Part shown: positions 10,823-22,669 of the stretch, in pieces
Layout of the letters: every line of letters begins with the position of its first letter
Position numbering within the stretch: the stretch's first letter is position 1
Assembly (NCBI GenBank): GCA_012934845.2
Contig: WNNJ02003270.1
Span: 20,321 to 84,320 of the forward strand
DNA: 64,000 nt
Direction: 5' to 3'
Source of the DNA: Pomphorhynchus laevis
Taxonomy: Eukaryota > Acanthocephala > Palaeacanthocephala > Echinorhynchida > Pomphorhynchidae
Position numbers and translations under genes: made by a program
The notes under the pieces: model-generated
Database searches by the model: none
Told to the model about the DNA's origin: nothing
Seen by the model: only the letters and a program-made list of their open reading frames with translations

Positions 10823-12238
10823 TTAAAATGGGATCGGATTTGTCGTTTGAAGCACTGCAGGGAAGTTGATTGGCGTATATGAATGGGCAGATGATTCCAC
10901 GATAGAGGAGCAGCCACCAACGAAGGAGCGGAGTCCAAAGGAGGTAGAGTAGTTTGGGACATGTAAAAGAAGGGAATTACAGGAACGCAAAGAACAGTAA
11001 ACAGGACGAGAATTATCAAGAAAAGGAAGGTTGAGAAATGAAGGGGTATGAAAAGTTACAAGGCGGAAAGCAATGATAAGAAGACGAATTTGAACACGAC
11101 AATAAATTGTAGGCAAATCGAGAGAAGCAAGATGGTAGGATGTATGATCAAAACGACGAAGACGGAGGAGAATTCGGACGGCTGCGTTGACGATGCGTTG
11201 TAGGGGAAGAAGAGTGGATTTAGGTGAGTTGGAAAATAGACTAAGACAATAATCGAGTCTAGAAAAAAGGAGAGAAGATATGAGAGTCATACAAGAAGGG
11301 AAATCGATCAATCTACGAACTTGACGGAGGTTGCGGAGTATCAAGGTAGATGAGCGTACTTTATCTCTAACGAAAGGTTTAAGTGAAAGTCGGTTGTCAA
11401 AATGGAAGCCTAGGAAAACGAGATTATCAACGATAGGAAGAATTGTAGAATTTAATGATACGGAGGGAGGTTCGAAGCCGAGGCGTCGAGGTAGGATCCA
11501 CATAATTTTGGATTTATCAGGATTCAGAGAAAGGCGAAGAGAAGAAAGATGATTGGAAATTGAGACAAGACAGTCGGAAGCGGAAACACTAAGATCGTGA
11601 ATACGATAAACAGGTGCATGAGCATAGATGAGAATGTCATCAGCATATTGCATAACATGGAAGTTAAATTTATGAGAAATCGAAGACAAATCACCAAGAA
11701 GAAGAGAGAAAAGTATAGGGCCTAATACGGAGCCTTGTGGAACACCGGACGGAATGGACGAAGGATGGGAGAGAGAAGAGTTAGAATATACGCGAAATGT
11801 ACGGTTTGATAGATATGAAGAAAACCATGATACAGTGGGTAAAGAGAAGCCATAATCATGACGAAGGCGATGGAGAAGAATCGAGTGATCGACGATGTCA
11901 AAAGCAGACGATAGATCAAGAGAAACTATGACACTACATAATTTATGATCGCGCGATATGAGTAAGTCGTTATAAACTTTAAGACATGCAATTTCGGTAG
12001 AGTAATTAGAGCGAAAAGCGGCTTGGAAGGGAGGAAATAAGTTAGAGGAATAGAGATATGTATTAACTTGCTTAAGAACGAGACGCTCAAGGAGTTTAGA
12101 GAGGGTTGGGAGAAGTGAGATAGGACGGTACGAAGATGGTAGTGAGGAGTCGAGAGATTGCTTTTTGATGAGAGGACGAACAGTGGCGCATTTCCAGATG
12201 GAAGGAAATGTACGGCTACGGATGGACGAGTTGAACAA
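10823..12238 (-). CDS. L2-like LINE reverse transcriptase and C-terminal domain, open part of a broken ORF2
   Basis: This is an open stretch of 471 codons. In order it has RPLIKKQSLDSSLPSSYRPI, LLPTLSKLLERLVLKQV, AFRSNYSTEIACLKVYNDLL, SLDLSSAFDIVDHSILLHRL (motif A), GVPQGSVLGPILFSLLLGDL (motif B), FHVMQYADDILIYAHAP (motif C, catalytic YADD), LNPDKSKIMWILPRRLG, and the L2 C-terminal region ending PAVLQTTNPIPF. All reverse transcriptase core motifs are intact. It is only part of ORF2: the N-terminal endonuclease continues upstream in another frame, and a one-base shift near 12250 separates them, so no full-length protein is expected. Confidence 0.8.
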   Translation of the reverse strand: MFNSSIRSRTFPSIWKCATVRPLIKKQSLDSSLPSSYRPISLLPTLSKLLERLVLKQVNTYLYSSNLFPPFQAAFRSNYSTEIACLKVYNDLLISRDHKLCSVIVSLDLSSAFDIVDHSILLHRLRHDYGFSLPTVSWFSSYLSNRTFRVYSNSSLSHPSSIPSGVPQGSVLGPILFSLLLGDLSSISHKFNFHVMQYADDILIYAHAPVYRIHDLSVSASDCLVSISNHLSSLRLSLNPDKSKIMWILPRRLGFEPPSVSLNSTILPIVDNLVFLGFHFDNRLSLKPFVRDKVRSSTLILRNLRQVRRLIDFPSCMTLISSLLFSRLDYCLSLFSNSPKSTLLPLQRIVNAAVRILLRLRRFDHTSYHLASLDLPTIYCRVQIRLLIIAFRLVTFHTPSFLNLPFLDNSRPVYCSLRSCNSLLLHVPNYSTSFGLRSFVGGCSSIVESSAHSYTPINFPAVLQTTNPIPF

Positions 12239-12243
12239 TGTGG

Positions 12244-13700
12244 TTAGGAAGGGTAAGATAAGGAGCAGATATTTTTAAGCAAGTGAGTGGGAATTGGGTC
12301 AGAAGGAGAGGTTTTATTAGGTAATGACAGCAGAACCGAAGAAACTTCATCAGACGAAACGGGAAGAAGGTGGAATAGTTCTGGGAGGGAAGTATTTAAA
12401 GAGAAGAGTGGGTACAAGGGGGCTATGGGTAGTAGGGAAAGTAAATTAGATAGCTTAGTTTGTAGATAAGAAGAAAATTCATCAGGATTTATATTACAAG
12501 GAGTAGATGATCGTGAAAGAATTGAGTTTAAGATTTTCCAATGAGATTTAGAGTTGGAAGATGACTCGAGTTGATTTCGCCGAAAGAGAGTACGTTTAGT
12601 ACGTATAAGAATGAGATGTGAACGGCGTTGAGAAAAGTAGGAATCACGAAGATTTGGAGGGAGTGAGTTGGGAGAACGTTTAAGAAAGCGATTATACATA
12701 CGAAAAGAGTGACGGAGTCGACGCTTAGAAAGACTACAGTCGGAATCGAACCAGGGAGCATGGCGCAAGCGCTGGGAACGTCGAGGTCGACTAGGCAGAC
12801 AAAGTTATTGAGGATAGTCGTAAGTTCAGTATCAAACAGAATGCATAGATCATCGGAGAAAGATAATTAACTGAAAGTGAAGTGAGTGAAAAATTGTTTA
12901 AGGCCTATCAGAGAATAAGAATAACGAGAAGTTTCCAGGTTCGACCTAGAGAAGCTAATGTTGGAGGATAAAGAGGATGTGGATTAGTAAGAGTGACAAG
13001 GAAATGATCGGACAAACCAGGATCAGTAATTGACTAGGATGTTTATGTATTGAAGCAGTTGGGAACAGCAATGATGTCGAGAGCACCATCGAGAATATGA
13101 GTGGGGTTTGTTGAAAGTAATTTATAGTTAAAATCAGTAAAAAGGTGACTTAGAGTTATAAAGTCAGAATCAGCCGAGCGATCAAGACGAATGTTAAAGT
13201 CACCGAGAACAAGAGAAGGAGTATAAGGCGATGAACAGTAAGAAAGGATATCTGCAAGCTCGTTAAAGAATATACGTGAGGGGGTAGCTGAACTTGGACG
13301 GTTTACAATCACAAGTTTGAGAAGGAAAGAAGTTGATGATCTGGATATTAGCAATTCGAAAGAAGTGCAACGGATGTTAGCATTAATTGTATGTATATAC
13401 GTTGGGTTACGAGCAATGATATCAATACCAGCATTGTTAGAAGCAGTAGATGTGAGAGACAAATTCGCGAGCTGAATCAACTAGCGTACAATCAGAACGA
13501 CATAGACGACGAATAGCAAGATTGTTAGAGTCAGAGCGCCACGATTCGGTAATGCAGAGAATATCGATAAATAATTGATCGAATATATTAAGTAGCAGAT
13601 AAGCTGTATGTAGAATGGGGTTAGTGTTGAAAAGTTTAAGACAAAAATTATGTTCAGGAGCGAGATCAACTCGTAAATAAAACTGACGGAGAGACTGGAC
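12244..13700 (-). pseudogene. L2-like LINE ORF2 N-terminal half: endonuclease and linker
   Basis: Pieces in different minus frames give the endonuclease (NAGIDIIARNPTYIHTI, LVIVNRPSSATPSRIFFNEL, LGDFNIRLDRSAD near 13195, and THILDGALDIIAVPNCFNT at 13043-13110). The linker follows at 12244-12768 (APWFDSDCSLSKRRLRHSF, then HLLPVSSDEVSSVLLSLPNK). Breaks near 12250, between 12770 and 13040, and near 13485 interrupt the frame. The same endonuclease sequence in open form lies at 5.1-5.9 kb. Confidence 0.75.
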
Positions 13701-14459
13701 GCCATCAGTTTATTTGCCTCGTGCGTATGACGTAAAATTTCCTTTGATTTGTCGGATTGAGACGGATGACTCGCCATTTATTTCACGTTGATCTTTATCA
13801 ATGCGAGCTGAAGTGGAGGACTGAAATGATTGGTGTTTGTGGATTTGTTTAAACGGATAAAAGATACGTAAGCAATATTATTGAAGAGGGATGGATTATC
13901 AGCAGGAATAATGGTTGCGAGCATTGACCTGAACATAGATCATCATAGAAGTGAGGTTGTAGATACTCTGATTCGTAAAGCTATGTGCTAGATATTATAC
14001 AGCGATCGCGCGAAGGAAGACGATTACGTGTAAGTGGTTATGGACAAAGCTGGTAGGAGTGAGGGCATAAGAGCAGTTAGAAGTTAGAATGACAGTGGTG
14101 CTTGATAAAGAATTAAGATAAGTTGAAGCATTTGTGATAGCAGTGGAGTGTTGAATCGGTTGATCGGAAATGTTACTGGAGATAATTTTGGCGGAAGGAT
14201 TGTATCATTGAGAAGTGATACGGGAAAGTTAGAGTAAACAGTACGTGAAGAGAAGAAAGAAGTATGAGAGGTATTTAGATGGTGGAGGAATAGGAAAGAT
14301 GAGGTACAATATTAGAAGCTTTATTGTTAGCATTTCTAGGATGATGAAGATTAATGTTTGATCAGTAGTTGAACGAGGAGTGTTTATGATATTAGGTTCA
14401 AGTATCAAATTATAATATGCGAAGTCGGGTGTTGATGCGAAGGAAATGTCAAAATCAAT

Positions 14460-15500
14460 ATAGATCTAAGTGATCTGTGTGAGACAGAAGCAGAGGAGCA
14501 AAATAGCTGTAGAAGTTGCACTGATGAACAAAAACCAAATGTAAACGGTTTACATTGATACATTGAGCGGTCGAATATTTTAATTCAAACAAGGGTTCAT
14601 ACGTCACAGTATGGGCCCTTCCAATCTGGAAAAACCATCTAAGCATTCCGATATAAAGGATGCGTGATCAGGAATTTATATATTATCTCTCAGTTTTTCT
14701 ACGCATATACCGCATTGTATGACTTTTAATAACATTTAGACTTAAGATTTACGAAATATGTTTAATATTTCGATCGAGCTTAGTAGTAAGTCTAAATATA
14801 CCTTAGAGAAGTCTACTCTCACTTATTGTAATTGGGTAATCACTAAGTGAATAATAGAGAAGAATCAGTAGTACCAAACCAAATACAATGGAAGCATACA
14901 TTGCCTATCTACATTTAGACAAACTCGTCTTAAAATCCATACAATTCATCCAGCTTTAGTATATGCGTAATATAGGTTCATTTGTGAAGATAGATCAGTG
15001 ATTATCCAAACATCGAGCTCCTTATACTTGAAAGCACGGTTAATTATTAGGCGGTCCTCTCGGGATGAGAGGGGTCGCCTTTTTTGAATAGGGCAGATTG
15101 TTGAGCATTACCAGTCATATGAGATAATTCGATTCGCTAAAGAAACTGAAAAATATGTAGAATGGGATGTAAATGCTATAAGCAAGAGTTTTAAGAGTAA
15201 TTGACGGAATACCGTCATGACAATTTTCATTTTTCTATACTTTCAATGTGTAAGTTCTTGCTAATATTCTTTAGGCTAGCTGTTATACACCCGTTTAGGA
15301 AATACTATTGTTCATAATAGTCTATTATTGATTTTTGATCAAATTACATCATCAATTTTATGCTAAACTAAGTCTTATTTTTAATATGTATTTTTGTTAT
15401 TATACCGATCTAGTATCCAATCCACTTTACTTTTAGTTTGGATCGAAAAATAGAAGTAAAGCGAATATTTTAAAATCTGCATTGATATCAATATGTTCTT
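14460..15500. other. No gene seen; one GC-rich hairpin
   Basis: AT-rich spacer between two L2 copies. The only local structure noticed is the hairpin at 15050-15085, listed separately. Confidence 0.45.
15050..15085 (+). other. GC-rich hairpin followed by six T
   Basis: GGCGGTCCTCTC and GAGAGGGGTCGCC can pair around a GGGAT loop with one bulge and G-U or mismatch positions, and TTTTTT follows directly. It resembles a bacterial terminator or a Pol III end, but no transcription unit is recognisable upstream. It may be chance or part of a lost repeat. Confidence 0.4.
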
Positions 15501-16650
15501 TATACCTATATGTACTTTAATTTCTACGCAGTAGATTGGTTTTCATCTTGTCTATCTGACCGTTCTTTCAGTGTTCATTCAGTTTCTTTTGTCTTTCAAC
15601 CGTCTTCTCTCGCACACGGTGTTCCTCAAGGTCCCGTTTTTTTCGTTCTTTTGTTCCTTCTTCTCGGTGATATCTGTTCAATAACCAAAACACAAGCTTG
15701 ATGTTATGCAACATGCTGATGACATTCTCCTCTACTCTTATCTACCCTCCTCTCAAATCCATAATATTGCATCCACTTTCTTCGCTTGCCTCTTATCCGT
15801 TTCCCAGCACCTTTATTCGCTTCACCTATCACTCAATCCTGCAAAGTCTAAAATCATATAGATAATTCCCTTTAACCTCAGCATTACTCCTTCTACCTCA
15901 TAGATAAGGCCCTCACATATATGAGGGCATAACCTCCTCAGATATGTGTGCAACCAATCTTCCTGTCGTTAATGATATCGTATTCCTTGGTTCCACTTTG
16001 ACAACCATCTTTTTCTCAAGCCTATTTTTTCGATAAAATCCGTTCCTCGTTTATGCTATTACGTGGTATTCGCCGTATTCGTAGGTTGATCGATTTTCGC
16101 TTCTATCCTTCCTTTTTATCCGCCCTTTTATTTTCTCAACCAATTATTACCTCAGTTTATTCTCGAACTCTCCAAAAACTTCTCCATCATCTCTAACATA
16201 TTGTAAACTCAGCAGTTAGCGTTCGCCTACGTCTCCGCTGTTTTGACCACATATCTCAACATATTTTCAATCTATCCTGGCTTCTCACAATTAGTCATCG
16301 TGTCCAGTTTTGTTTGATTATCCTGACCCATCGTGTACTACATCGCAAATACTTCCTCATACTTACATCTTCCATATCTCAACGAATCTCGTCCTGCTTC
16401 GTTATCCTTAAGATTATATCATTCCCTTCTCCTCTACACTCAAAATTATTCGACAAATTACCGAATCCGTTCATTTTCTGTTGTTGTTCCTGTTGCTTGG
16501 AATTCGATCTCTTCGTACATCCGCTCGACTTCCTTGTTCATACTATTCAAAATTCGTCTCTAATTATTTTTTATCAGTTTAATCATTTTCTTTATTCTTG
16601 GTGGGCTTGTAAGATCGCCGTTGGCACGCATTTGCCACTCAAAATAATCT
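15500..16650 (+). mobile_element. 5'-truncated, decayed L2-like LINE copy
   Basis: It starts within the reverse transcriptase (DWFSSCLSDRSFSVHS, GVPQGPVFFVLLFLLLGDI), followed by degraded MQHADDILLYS near 15705, SLNPAKSKI near 15832, a C-terminal region with SFLFSQPIITSVYSRTLQKL near 16110-16180, and a tail AAGATCGCCGTTGGCACGC then TTTGCCACTC near 16612-16640. Many stops and frameshifts, plus a small palindrome (GCCCTCA-CATATA-TGAGGGC) at about 15910, are present. It is more diverged than the other L2 copies, so probably older or another subfamily. Confidence 0.75.
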
Positions 16651-18430
16651 TTTTCAAATATGGTCAACAGCCTTTGCAAACAATTTCGTTATCTTTGTGG
16701 TCCAGCAATCTGATCATCAGTAATCTTACTCAAATAATCAATATAACGTTTTCACTTGTTATGCAACTTTGAAAGCCTTTCAGAATGTTTATTACTTAAC
16801 GAGTCAAAGTCTCCACTTAAAAAAATCGGATTTGTTTTAGATTATCCAATTGAGAAACGAAAGCATATTGATGCTTTTATATTTTAAAACCGAATTTAAG
16901 CTTTAATTTCCATCCCGATCTCTCAACGCTGAGACGATAACAGGGACGAACCCACAGTCTTCGATTCTGCTTACTTCTTACATATACTTTGATGCTTTCT
17001 TTTCTAATGATACTGCATTACTTGTGTAGATGTTCCTCGGCACATGACTGAGCGAAATGATTGTATTTTGACACATTCATAAGTGTCCGCTAAAGTCGGG
17101 TATTATATGACACCTACAAGAAATGTCCAAACAGGCGTTAGAATCACGGAAAGTCGTGTTTATTTTAAATTATACACTTTCAGGTATAGTTAGTAAACTT
17201 GGTTCTTTATTAATCCATTCCCAAATATGAAGAATACTTTATCACTTTCTTCGAGACATACTTCAAATCAGTAAGAAATTATTTGGGTATAGAGAAATGC
17301 GCTCTATGATTGAGGAGAAAAGGCAGAAATCGACTGTAATGCTTGAATGAGTTATTGAAAAAATAGCTCTGTAATTTTTAACGGTTTTTGTTTTTCCTCT
17401 GGGTGCGAAATAGCTGTAAATACACAGCTTCTCTATAAAATTCGTTTAGCTTGCTCTTTACAATAATTGCATTCGTATTCTTGAGGCTATTCTAATATAT
17501 CTGGTTGTTCTAAAATGTGTTTTTGAATATCCCAATCACCGAAAACAGCAATCGACTGGAGATTTGAACATTTTTGTAGCTCCGTTCCTCTTATCTCTGA
17601 AGCCAGCACTCTTGTGAAATATCTACTTTAGTTGCATTTTGGTAGATGAAAAAGGTTTAAACTCCAACTTACCACCTTTTCGAAATAGTTTCTAAGCGTT
17701 GAAATCATCTTTTTATAATAAATAATTGATGTCCTTAGCTACAGCATTATGTGAATTGACGATTTGGCACTATATTGGTTTATCAAAAAGCTTGACAATT
17801 AAGATATGGTTTCATCGCTTTTGGCCATTTATAACTTTTGCATTTTGCTCCAGGTACAACACGTGCAACATCGTTTCATAGTTGTAGGGTTTCATCCTAC
17901 CATCGCTATTGTGAATTACCCCAAACATTATGTTTATGATATTGCATAGATTGTATATTCAAGTGTAATCAGTTAATTGTAAATTCAGAAAGCTAAGTTC
18001 AGTTGTAGTTTATGTATTAATTTAACTAAAGATTTTTTAAATAACAAGTTTTTTAATTAAAATGATAATATAATAACAAAACATTCAAACACGTTTCAAA
18101 TAGTTCCTATTACGGCATCATGATGTAATTAAAAACATTTAATAAATTACTGAGGTTATGTAGATAATTCAATTGATCTATAAAGTAAATATGCGATCGA
18201 TTAAAACAAAGCTATATCATTTTTATAGAGCAAAGATCTACGAGTGAGGATAAAATACACCACCGCATTCGCAATATTAAAATATTGTATTGGTAATTTT
18301 GAAATCTAATATTTATTGTATTCTTTTGAACATAATGCAAGGAATGTTTAAAAAGTAATTCATAGTATTATTTTAAGCAGTACCTATTTTCCAACTATTG
18401 TCCTATATATATTGTAATATACAACATTTA
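16651..18430. other. No gene seen
   Basis: AT-rich intergenic sequence without recognisable protein, RNA or repeat signal. Confidence 0.45.
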
Positions 18431-18434
18431 GCCT

Positions 18435-18660
18435 AGAAAATTGTTCAATTATAAATTAAATTATAAATTGTTCAATTATATTATAAATTGTTCAATCAAC
18501 TTATAAATTAGTTCAATAAACTTATTAATTGTTCAATTATATTGGTTATATTAGTAATATATAACCAATGTATTATATATTATTAATCAACTATATTAGT
18601 TCAATCAACTTATAAATTGTTCAATTATATTGCATATATTAAATCAGCTAACTAAGTCTA
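18435..18660. repeat. AT-rich imperfect tandem repeats with a small palindrome
   Basis: Units related to TTATAAATTGTTCAATTATA recur at irregular spacing of about 20-25 bp. Within them lies the palindrome TTGGTTATAT-TAGTA-ATATAACCAA (about 18541-18567). This is non-coding simple-sequence expansion next to a PLE fragment. Confidence 0.7.
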
Positions 18661-19000
18661 CGTATTTAATATAATTATAAAATAAACAAAACATAATAAT
18701 GCTAAATCAAAATTTAATAATTAAATAATAAAATTAATAATTGTTTTTAGATTTTCTATAATTTAAATCAAGTTAAAAAAAATGAAATTTAAAATAAACG
18801 TCATTTTTATGAATTGACTAATAAATAACAGACGTTGTATCAGAATAAGAATTAGAGGTCATCAGGAGGAACTGCTATGCTATCAGGTTTCGGCCCCTAA
18901 CTCCTCTACCCAACATAGCAGCGGGGCCAAATACATGCTAATGATGTATTTCCTCTGAAATAACTATCTAGTATCTTATTCTAATGCAAAGTATATTATT
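18640..19000 (+). repeat. PLE-associated terminal repeat (copy 1 of 4)
   Basis: It contains, in order, GCTAACTAAGTCTACGTATT, an AT stretch, TTTTTATGAATTGACTAATAA, ATCAGAATAAGAATTAGAGG, and a segment whose ends pair (CTGCTATG 18872-18879 with CATAGCAG 18914-18921). Related blocks occur at 29.6-29.9 kb (same strand), 33.0-33.4 kb and 35.08-35.35 kb (opposite strand). It directly follows the 3' end of a minus-strand PLE reverse transcriptase fragment, so it is probably that element's terminal repeat. Confidence 0.65.
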
Positions 19001-19002
19001 TA

Positions 19003-19455
19003 TTATCCATCCATAAAAATTTGGCCACTTAAGAGTTTAAATTTATTCTTTATATTATTGTGTTGATTTATATATTTTACTATTTTCTGCTTGATGTTAT
19101 TTTTATAGTAACCTAGTTTAAAATATGTATCTATTAAATTATTTAAATGATTTTGAAGAAAGCCAATATCATTACATATTGTTGCAATTCTTAAAATTTC
19201 ATTATTTAATGTATTATATTTTATATTATATGGTATGCATGAATGCTCATGCAAAAATATGTTTATTGTAAATTTAAATATGTCATCTTTACGATATAAA
19301 TTAATAGTAGTTTTAGTTAATGTTAATTTAATGTTCATATCTAGATATACACCTTCTTTATCATTAATATTGGTTTTGTTAAGAATAAGGCTTTCTGGAT
19401 AAATGTGCTCACTAATTGAATACACATAATTGCATACATTACTAATTGCATACAT
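19003..19455 (-). pseudogene. Penelope-like element reverse transcriptase, C-terminal part
   Basis: The 150-codon frame resembles the region after the catalytic motifs in Neptune-type PLE reverse transcriptases: IYPESLILNKTN, YLDMNIKLTLTKTTINLYRK, DDIFKFTINIFLHEHSCIPY, ILRIATICNDIGFLQNHLNN, YFKLGYYKNNIKQKIVKYI. The catalytic half and the GIY-YIG domain are missing, so it is a fragment. Base composition is strongly AT-biased. The adjacent terminal repeat supports the assignment. Confidence 0.7.
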
Positions 19456-19459
19456 TCCG

Positions 19460-20015
19460 AATTTTAAATTTGTTTTGTTTATACATTACATGGAAATTGA
19501 TTATTTAAATTACGTATTAATAAATAATCTATTTCCACTTAATGTACAAATACATAATTTAATTAATAATTAATTATTATTAAATAAATGAACAAATTTA
19601 TCCAGGTAGTCTTAAAGTTTGGCAACTGATTCTAAACATTTTCTATGATTTATATCTGGGCACATGGTTAAACTCCACTATCAGATATAAATCGTTTATG
19701 GATTACTCTCATTCATTTCAAGAAGGACAGATTTTATTATTTTAATATTATGACTTTATTTATTTTTCAGATCTGAACATACAATTCGGTACAGTTTAGT
19801 TATGATTTATATTAATGCATGTTGTTGATTTATATTAATGCATCTGACATGCAACTAAATCACCAAAATATGAATATGATCGGGAGGATTCCGAAGGATG
19901 ACTGGCAACGGTCGCTTTTTATTTTTTTGATACCTACAATGAATGCATTTCCCTTTTTAGTTGATCATTTTTAGATAAGGTAGGTACTTATATTGTAAAG
20001 AGGCATACTAAAAAA
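19460..20015. other. No gene seen
   Basis: AT-rich sequence. A local duplication of about 25 bp around TTATATTAATGCAT occurs near 19800-19850. No coding or RNA signal was recognised. Confidence 0.45.
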
Positions 20016-20017
20016 TA

Positions 20018-20092
20018 TTTTTTTTCGTGACAAATGCGTGCTGGTGCACGCTTACATGACCAAAACAAAAAATCTTAATCATGCGTCGAGGA
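20018..20092 (-). mobile_element. Orphan L2-like LINE 3' end
   Basis: On the minus strand this reads CTCGACGCATGATTAAG, then GGTCATGTAAGCGTGC-ACCA-GCACGC and ATTTGTCAC. It matches the end of the L2 element at 7990-8045, including the last codons and the terminal hairpin (20036-20051, perfect 6-bp stem). Only about 75 bp is recognisable, so this is an extreme 5' truncation. Confidence 0.7.
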
Positions 20093-20289
20093 GGTGGGTA
20101 CGGTATAAAAAGTCATTTAAATAATTCTATATTTTAAACTAAGTTGCTATAGAAATATAACCAAACAAAACATTGTAAAATATTTTACTTATTTATACTT
20201 ACAACAGCAGTGGGGAGTCAAATCTCATAAAACCAGTTCGTATAGACAAAAAAGGGAGAAAGCTTAAAAAATAATCTGTGTTGAATATT

Positions 20290-21370
20290 CATACTATAAT
20301 TTGACGTTTATTTGTTATTTCAACGATTCAGCAGATAATCTATTCCATACAGGAATAACCCGTGCAGTCAAAATCGTTCACCGATTTTTAGCAAAATGAC
20401 GACGTCGCAGCATAAAAGCGTGACCACGAAATCTTTTGTCAATACGCATTTCGAACAAGCATTTCAAGGAATCATCTGGATTATGCATTGATTTCCATAC
20501 CAATATCGAGTCGTTTAGAGCTCTGGCAGATAACAGTGAGTGCATATTAAACTGCCTAAAGCGCTCTTCATATTTAAAATTTTTCAATTAATAAATTCTT
20601 TAGAAGCTTGTCGTAAAATCTGTTCCATTCGTAGCTCTGCACTTCTAGTCGTAGGAAATGAAACTGGGAACAGTAATTGATTACACTCGAACACAGGGCC
20701 GCAAATAAAACTGAACATCTAAATCTTTAATCTACAAAAACATTTGTTTATCCTACCGAAAATGCAATTTGCTTTAGCGCAAGTATACTCTCTATTCTTG
20801 TGAGTGCTGAAATTATCCGATACAATGATCCCCAAATCTTTACGATGATCCCCAAATCTTTAAATTCATTAACAGTTGGAATAAATTGATTGTTCAGGAC
20901 ATACTAATTAGCTACGAACTTTTTACCAATATGAATATAGGCACATTTTTAATATCAATAATTATATAGCATTTCGTCGCCACGTATGTAGGATATTGAG
21001 ATCAGTCTGTAGAATTTCACGATCGTAGTCATTAGCAATACATATGTAAAGTTTCAAATCACGCATATATCAAAGCTTTGGAGTTCAATACAGCAGGAAG
21101 CTTGTTCACGTACAAATTGAGCAAAATCAATCCTAAAATCGACCATAAGGGGAAGTCCGGTATGTATTCAAAATTATTCAAACATAACTTATTGACTCGA
21201 ACATCGCAAATTCTGCCGTTTAGGTATGATACAATTTAATTGATTATCAGATGATCAAAACGATATTTGATTACTTTGTCGATGAGGGCGTGATGATTAA
21301 TTGTGTCAAGCCAACGCGAGAATTCTACAAAAATCACATCCGTATCAAGACCAATGTTCGAAGCACTCGT
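20290..21370 (-). pseudogene. CR1-like LINE ORF2 relic
   Basis: Minus-strand pieces follow the expected order: DVIFVEFSRWLDTINHHALI (reverse transcriptase motif A region, near 21290-21340), SYLNGRICDVRVN, a worn GLILLNLYVNKLP (motif B region) and FKDLGIIV near 20860. The clear C-terminal segment is at 20378-20587 (YEERFRQFNMHSLLSARALN, then KCLFEMRIDKRFRGHAFMLR). There are many stops. No close relative is in the window, so it looks like an older, separate LINE lineage. Confidence 0.7.
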
Positions 21371-21374
21371 CTAA

Positions 21375-21965
21375 TTATCTAAATTTGAACATGTTAATCA
21401 TAAAAATGTATAAATAATCAAAGTATTATAAAAAATAAATTTAACTCTCAAGTGCAAAAATATATGGATGGAAAGTCAGTATTATATAGTCTGTTAGAAT
21501 ATTACTCTAGCTTATGCGAAGCAAATTAAATCAAGATGTACATTTATTATAATTTATAGCCAACAACGATATTGCTGAGACTGTTAAAAATGTATATTAT
21601 GAAAGCAGTTTTTTCAAACGCAGTTTATATTTATTGGTCTTCCGTGCATTAATGTGATATGCGGGTGTTAGAAGAATAAATCCGAATGTAATCTACGACC
21701 AAGAGAATGTTATTAAGGAGTCTACTAAATTGAATTCATTTTTGAGATTTAAAAACAACAAAATATTTAAGTAAATGTGTTATTATTTTTTCGTATGGCC
21801 CGCTAAGTATTTTGTTCGCTTATCAAAAGAGAAAAATAACCACCCCATATCGTAATATAAAAAATATGTGATATACCCCTAATTTTTTGTTCCCCATGCG
21901 GCCTGCGAGATTGTTTGAACAATTTAGAAAGAATTGAAGATATTTTAGTCATCCATTTCCTCTAA
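21375..21965. other. No gene seen
   Basis: AT-rich sequence with no recognisable element. Confidence 0.4.
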
Positions 21966-21969
21966 GTTA

Positions 21970-22040
21970 GCAAATTTTAATTTATAGGAACTAAGGAAAA
22001 CCAAAGACCAAAGGATTATTCAATATTTCAATGGCGACTA
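21970..22040 (+). repeat. Outer inverted repeat, left arm (pairs with 23338-23415)
   Basis: AATTTATAGGAACTAAGGAA, then TTCAATATTTCAATGGCGAC, matches the reverse complement of 23338-23415 with moderate divergence. The two arms flank the whole PLE block (22.4-23.3 kb). Confidence 0.6.
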
Positions 22041-22437
22041 TCATAATAAGGAAAACATTTTACATTTTTGTACATTAAAATAATATAAACATGTATTTAT
22101 ATGTTGTGTCTCGCTACAAAACGGATAACATTAGGAAAAAATGAAAACAAAAGAAAGCGACCAAACAGTAAAAACATCACATAAGAAGCAAAACAGAACA
22201 TTAACATTATCACCCATAAGAACATAAATATCAAAATAAAACAGTAAAACACAAAATTATAGCAATTAGATAATAAAATTGACCATTAAAGTTAAAAAAC
22301 AATAAAATTGTTCAACACAAAATCTAGAATGCAAAAAGTCAAAAACAGAAAGACATTAATTATATGTCAACTTAAGATTATAATTCGGTTTATTGTTAGC
22401 CATTATCGAATGAACAATTGCATACACGAGCGAGTAT

Positions 22438-22637
22438 CATCATTTGGTCGGCTTCATAAATTATCCTCGTGTGAATTCTTTAATCCTATACGCAGCACTG
22501 TACACTACAATCAGCGTAGGTGGACCTCATCAGCAGTGAGCCTACGCCTACCTTTCGTGTTTCGGTCCTTTAATGATCTGCTGAAATTTTCCTCTGCTGC
22601 CTTTCTGTAAAAACAATCGATACAGTTTGTGAGAAAA
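22438..22637 (+). repeat. PLE 3' end, inverted copy (left arm of a 200-bp inverted repeat)
   Basis: This is the near-exact reverse complement of 22670-22867; I count about six differences. The arms are separated by 32 bp. It duplicates, in reverse, the C-terminal and 3' part of the adjacent PLE. Partial inverted copies next to the main element are a known peculiarity of Penelope-like elements. Confidence 0.85.
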
Positions 22638-22669
22638 ACATTTCCACTTGTGCAAACTGTACGTTGTAT

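Larger units (their letters stand above)
10745..14450 (-). mobile_element. Long L2-like LINE copy, frame-broken, 5' end decayed
   Basis: The 3' tail on the minus strand (GCGTGC-AGCTG-GTACGT hairpin, 10757-10774) is followed inward by ORF2 (10823-13700) and an ORF1 remnant (about 13800-14450). The ORF1 remnant aligns in order with the ORF1 parts of the copy at 26.5-27.0 kb. This is the same family as the copies at 0.2, 25 and 61.6 kb. Unlike the 25-kb copy, it keeps the endonuclease. Confidence 0.85.

Noticed and set aside
15050-15085. Bacterial contamination suggested by the terminator-like hairpin
   Set aside because: The flanks are typical of the rest of the window and hold animal LINEs; no bacterial gene is present.
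18840-19000. Hammerhead ribozyme in the PLE-associated terminal repeats (also 35.1-35.2 kb)
   Set aside because: GAAAC and CTGATGA strings occur, but flanking bases do not pair as helix II and the strings are not conserved among the copies.
22308-22610. 100-codon plus frame
   Set aside because: It lies on the inverted PLE arm and reads the non-coding strand of that element; no domain.
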